A DNA stretch of 64,000 bases from Acanthaster planci (lineage: Eukaryota; Echinodermata; Asteroidea; Valvatida; Acanthasteridae): positions 438,369-502,368 of the forward strand of contig NW_019091534.1 in assembly GCF_001949145.1 (NCBI RefSeq). Direction: 5' to 3'. The notes below the pieces were generated by a model. The model was not told the origin of the DNA. It did not search any database and worked only from the letters and a program-made list of their open reading frames with translations. The position numbers and the translations under genes were made by a program. Numbering within the stretch: the stretch's first letter is position 1; each line of letters opens with the position of its first letter. Positions 58,201 through 61,200 of this stretch are shown piece by piece.

Positions 58201-61200
58201 CCAGACTGTGCAAAATGGAATTAGAGAAAAAAGTGTGGCTTTGTAAATATTTTAATTCATTTGATTCTATTGGTTTTAGGGTATTTATTTGAATTATACA
58301 TATTTTTTCCAATATTGTCACATGAAACATCCATTTGATTGCAGTTATTTCACTAAATTCCCGTTTCCAATTTTCTATATATCAAAGTTTTACTAAATGT
58401 GCCTCTGAACTCAAATTTTGCATACACGTGTATTTATCTCCAGAAAAGTTAACTTAATATCATATTTTGACCACAAATATGTAGTTTGGGATGTTGGATG
58501 GAGGAACGGCAAACAAGAAGAAGACAAGTTTATGTATTTTTGTCTATCTTTTGCAGTATGACCATTGACAAGTTAGATGCAGAGGAGTCCTTTCAGATTA
58601 ATTTTGACATCTTCTTCTGCTTGGATGGTGACTGTACAACCACACCGGTGCTCCGCGATGCGTTGGTCCCCATCCCGCTCTGCAATCTCAATGCCTCCTT
58701 TGAGCTGCCAGGGGATGGTAGCTTTGCTGGACTGGCCCGGACTCTAGCTGAGGACATTGGGGAGTTGGCCATCCAGGCTGGCCTCCGAAAACTTGGAATC
58801 CAGGTATGATTTCTGGATTAATATCACCCAGCATAAGACAGGAGGACCACTGATGTGGACTGCAAATATGAGAAAAAGAAAGAGCTTTTGCTTGATTTAC
58901 CAAAGATTGCAGGTGGAAAGAAAGCCATTAACAGACAGATAGTCCCAGAGAGAGACAGAAAGTGGGAAAATCCTTGCAGAGTACTTGCCATCAGAACAGT
59001 GACAGTAAAAAGACGTGATGAGAATGCTAGGCAAGTAGAGTGCCGGGAAGTTAGAACAGGGGAAATGAGTTGTGAGATGCCACCAATGCACTATCCATGG
59101 CGTATTAGTTTGAGGATATTACTGTAAGCAGTGAAAGGGGGAGATTTTGTTGGGAAGTAACTTATTACTGCCTTGACTGCCTGTTTAACTGTTGGTTCCT
59201 ACCACATTCCACCTCACCACTCTGTGTTTTAATAGGAATTTTTCACAAAATAATAAGTACAGTTTGCTATCTCAATCCACTTCGACTATCAGGATCCCCT
59301 CATCGGTTGAAAAGAGCTGAATTTTTTGGGAGTGTTTAGTTTCTTGGTAGTGAGTGATGCAAGTGTAACGAGTGCTTTTCCTATTAATTCGTGAAGCAAT
59401 GAAGTTCAGTTCTGACCAAAGGAGCCTCCCTTTGCTAAGGAAATAGCACCCTCTCTTGGTCCAGCTCAAGGCCCATACAAGTGAAAGGAGATTAAACTTC
59501 CTACAGCAGTTTCAAGCAATTTTCCATCTGTTAAGTGATTTTCCTCCGGTCATAGGTTTCATACATTAACCGAGGAGTTCACTTGGATACATACAGTGTA
59601 ATATGGTCAGTCTTTTTTAAGTCATCAGACGTTGTATGTTGCGTTAAAAAACAAATTTAATAGAATTGCAATGGTAGGAGTATGCCATTTCCTAATAGTT
59701 TGCTTGAAGAACTTGGATAATCCTCACAAAGATTCATCACTTGGATCTGTGCTTGGCACAGAGCTCACTGGTGATGCCACTTTGCTTGTTTGGTGTGCGT
59801 TCTACTTTGAAATATACCGTTCTGGCTTTTAAAATAGAATGGAATAGGATAGTTTAATTTATTCAACCAATGGAAAGTTACCAAAACAATTAACATTTTT
59901 CTTGTTTAATTTGCTTGTAATTTACTTGTTTCTTTGGCTCTCTAAAAGGTAAATACATATTATACAAAAAGTAAACAATATTTGCATATTAAATTAAAAA
60001 GATGCCTGCATAAAGAACTGCAGAAGGATAGAAACTCTTTGTAAAACACTTACTACTATACTAATCACCAAATCCTTAAGGTAGTGGTTAGATGGAAGGA
60101 ATGAAAAATAATCAGATGCTGGATGAAACTCCGTGGTTCATTATCGATGGAGAGTGTTTGCGCATTCTGTCATTGTAAATTGATTCAAGTGATAGCAAGT
60201 TGGTACAATGATTTTCTCTGCTGTTTGCACATCTGAGTTCAACTTGTGGAGGTCGGTTATGGACAATTGGCCAAACAAAACAATGATTTTATGTGTTCCA
60301 TTTAAAAGAGGCCGTTTCATTACACCGATCAGTAATTTCTCTGTTTGTGTAACAAGCTTGTGTAAACCTTTGTTTTTGTGATCTGGCATAGATGACACAT
60401 TAGCACATAGATGGACACCGGTTGCATGCCACAAATATGATGTTGCATAGAGTGTCACTTCATCAGCCCTTATGTTTTCTGCTTGAGCAAGGATAGATCC
60501 AGGGGGACCAACAGGGACCAACATCCCCAGATGGACCCCCCAAAATTTAAATAACGAGGGAAAGGATACGTTTTGTTGTCATTCCATTCTGTCATAAGCG
60601 TGCAAAAAGCCCAACTGTATCACCTCACCTCTCAGAAAGGCCATTAAAGGTGACTTCAAAAATTCCAAATTTTTTGTCCTCCTACCCCTCTTCCAAAAGT
60701 GGGCTCTCCTCCCTTAAAAAGTTGGTTCTGTATCCATCATTCCTCTTGAGTAGATACACTGTAGCTCTTGAGCTTCCTATCCCTAAAAGCATACAAACAG
60801 ATGGATCTCCATAGCCCTTGCCTGCGCAAGAAACTTTTATCATGCTTGAGTATATGGGATCATGGAAATAAACGGTTGTGAAATTCATAGTGAATGAAGT
60901 TAAATGTAGCCAGGAGGTTTTCAGAAAATTTATTCTATTTATTTTTTAGCAATACATCAACAACCAGCAGTGTGATATGGAGATACTTGCCCCGAGTGAA
61001 AACAGTGAGTAGCTAATTTAACCTGTATCCATGCACAATCTTGTAAAACAATTAGCATGCACTACCTCCTTGTTTTTAGTTATACTTGCTGTTTGGGCCG
61101 AACCACACTTCCCCATTAAATGGAAACATATCCAGAGAGTTGATTGGCTTTTATGATAGTGGCACAGAGCCGCGAGTTTTGGTTCGGTCTACTTGAGTCA

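Noticed and set aside
60141-60524. 127-codon minus-strand open frame in intron 43
   Set aside because: No domain and no splice context.
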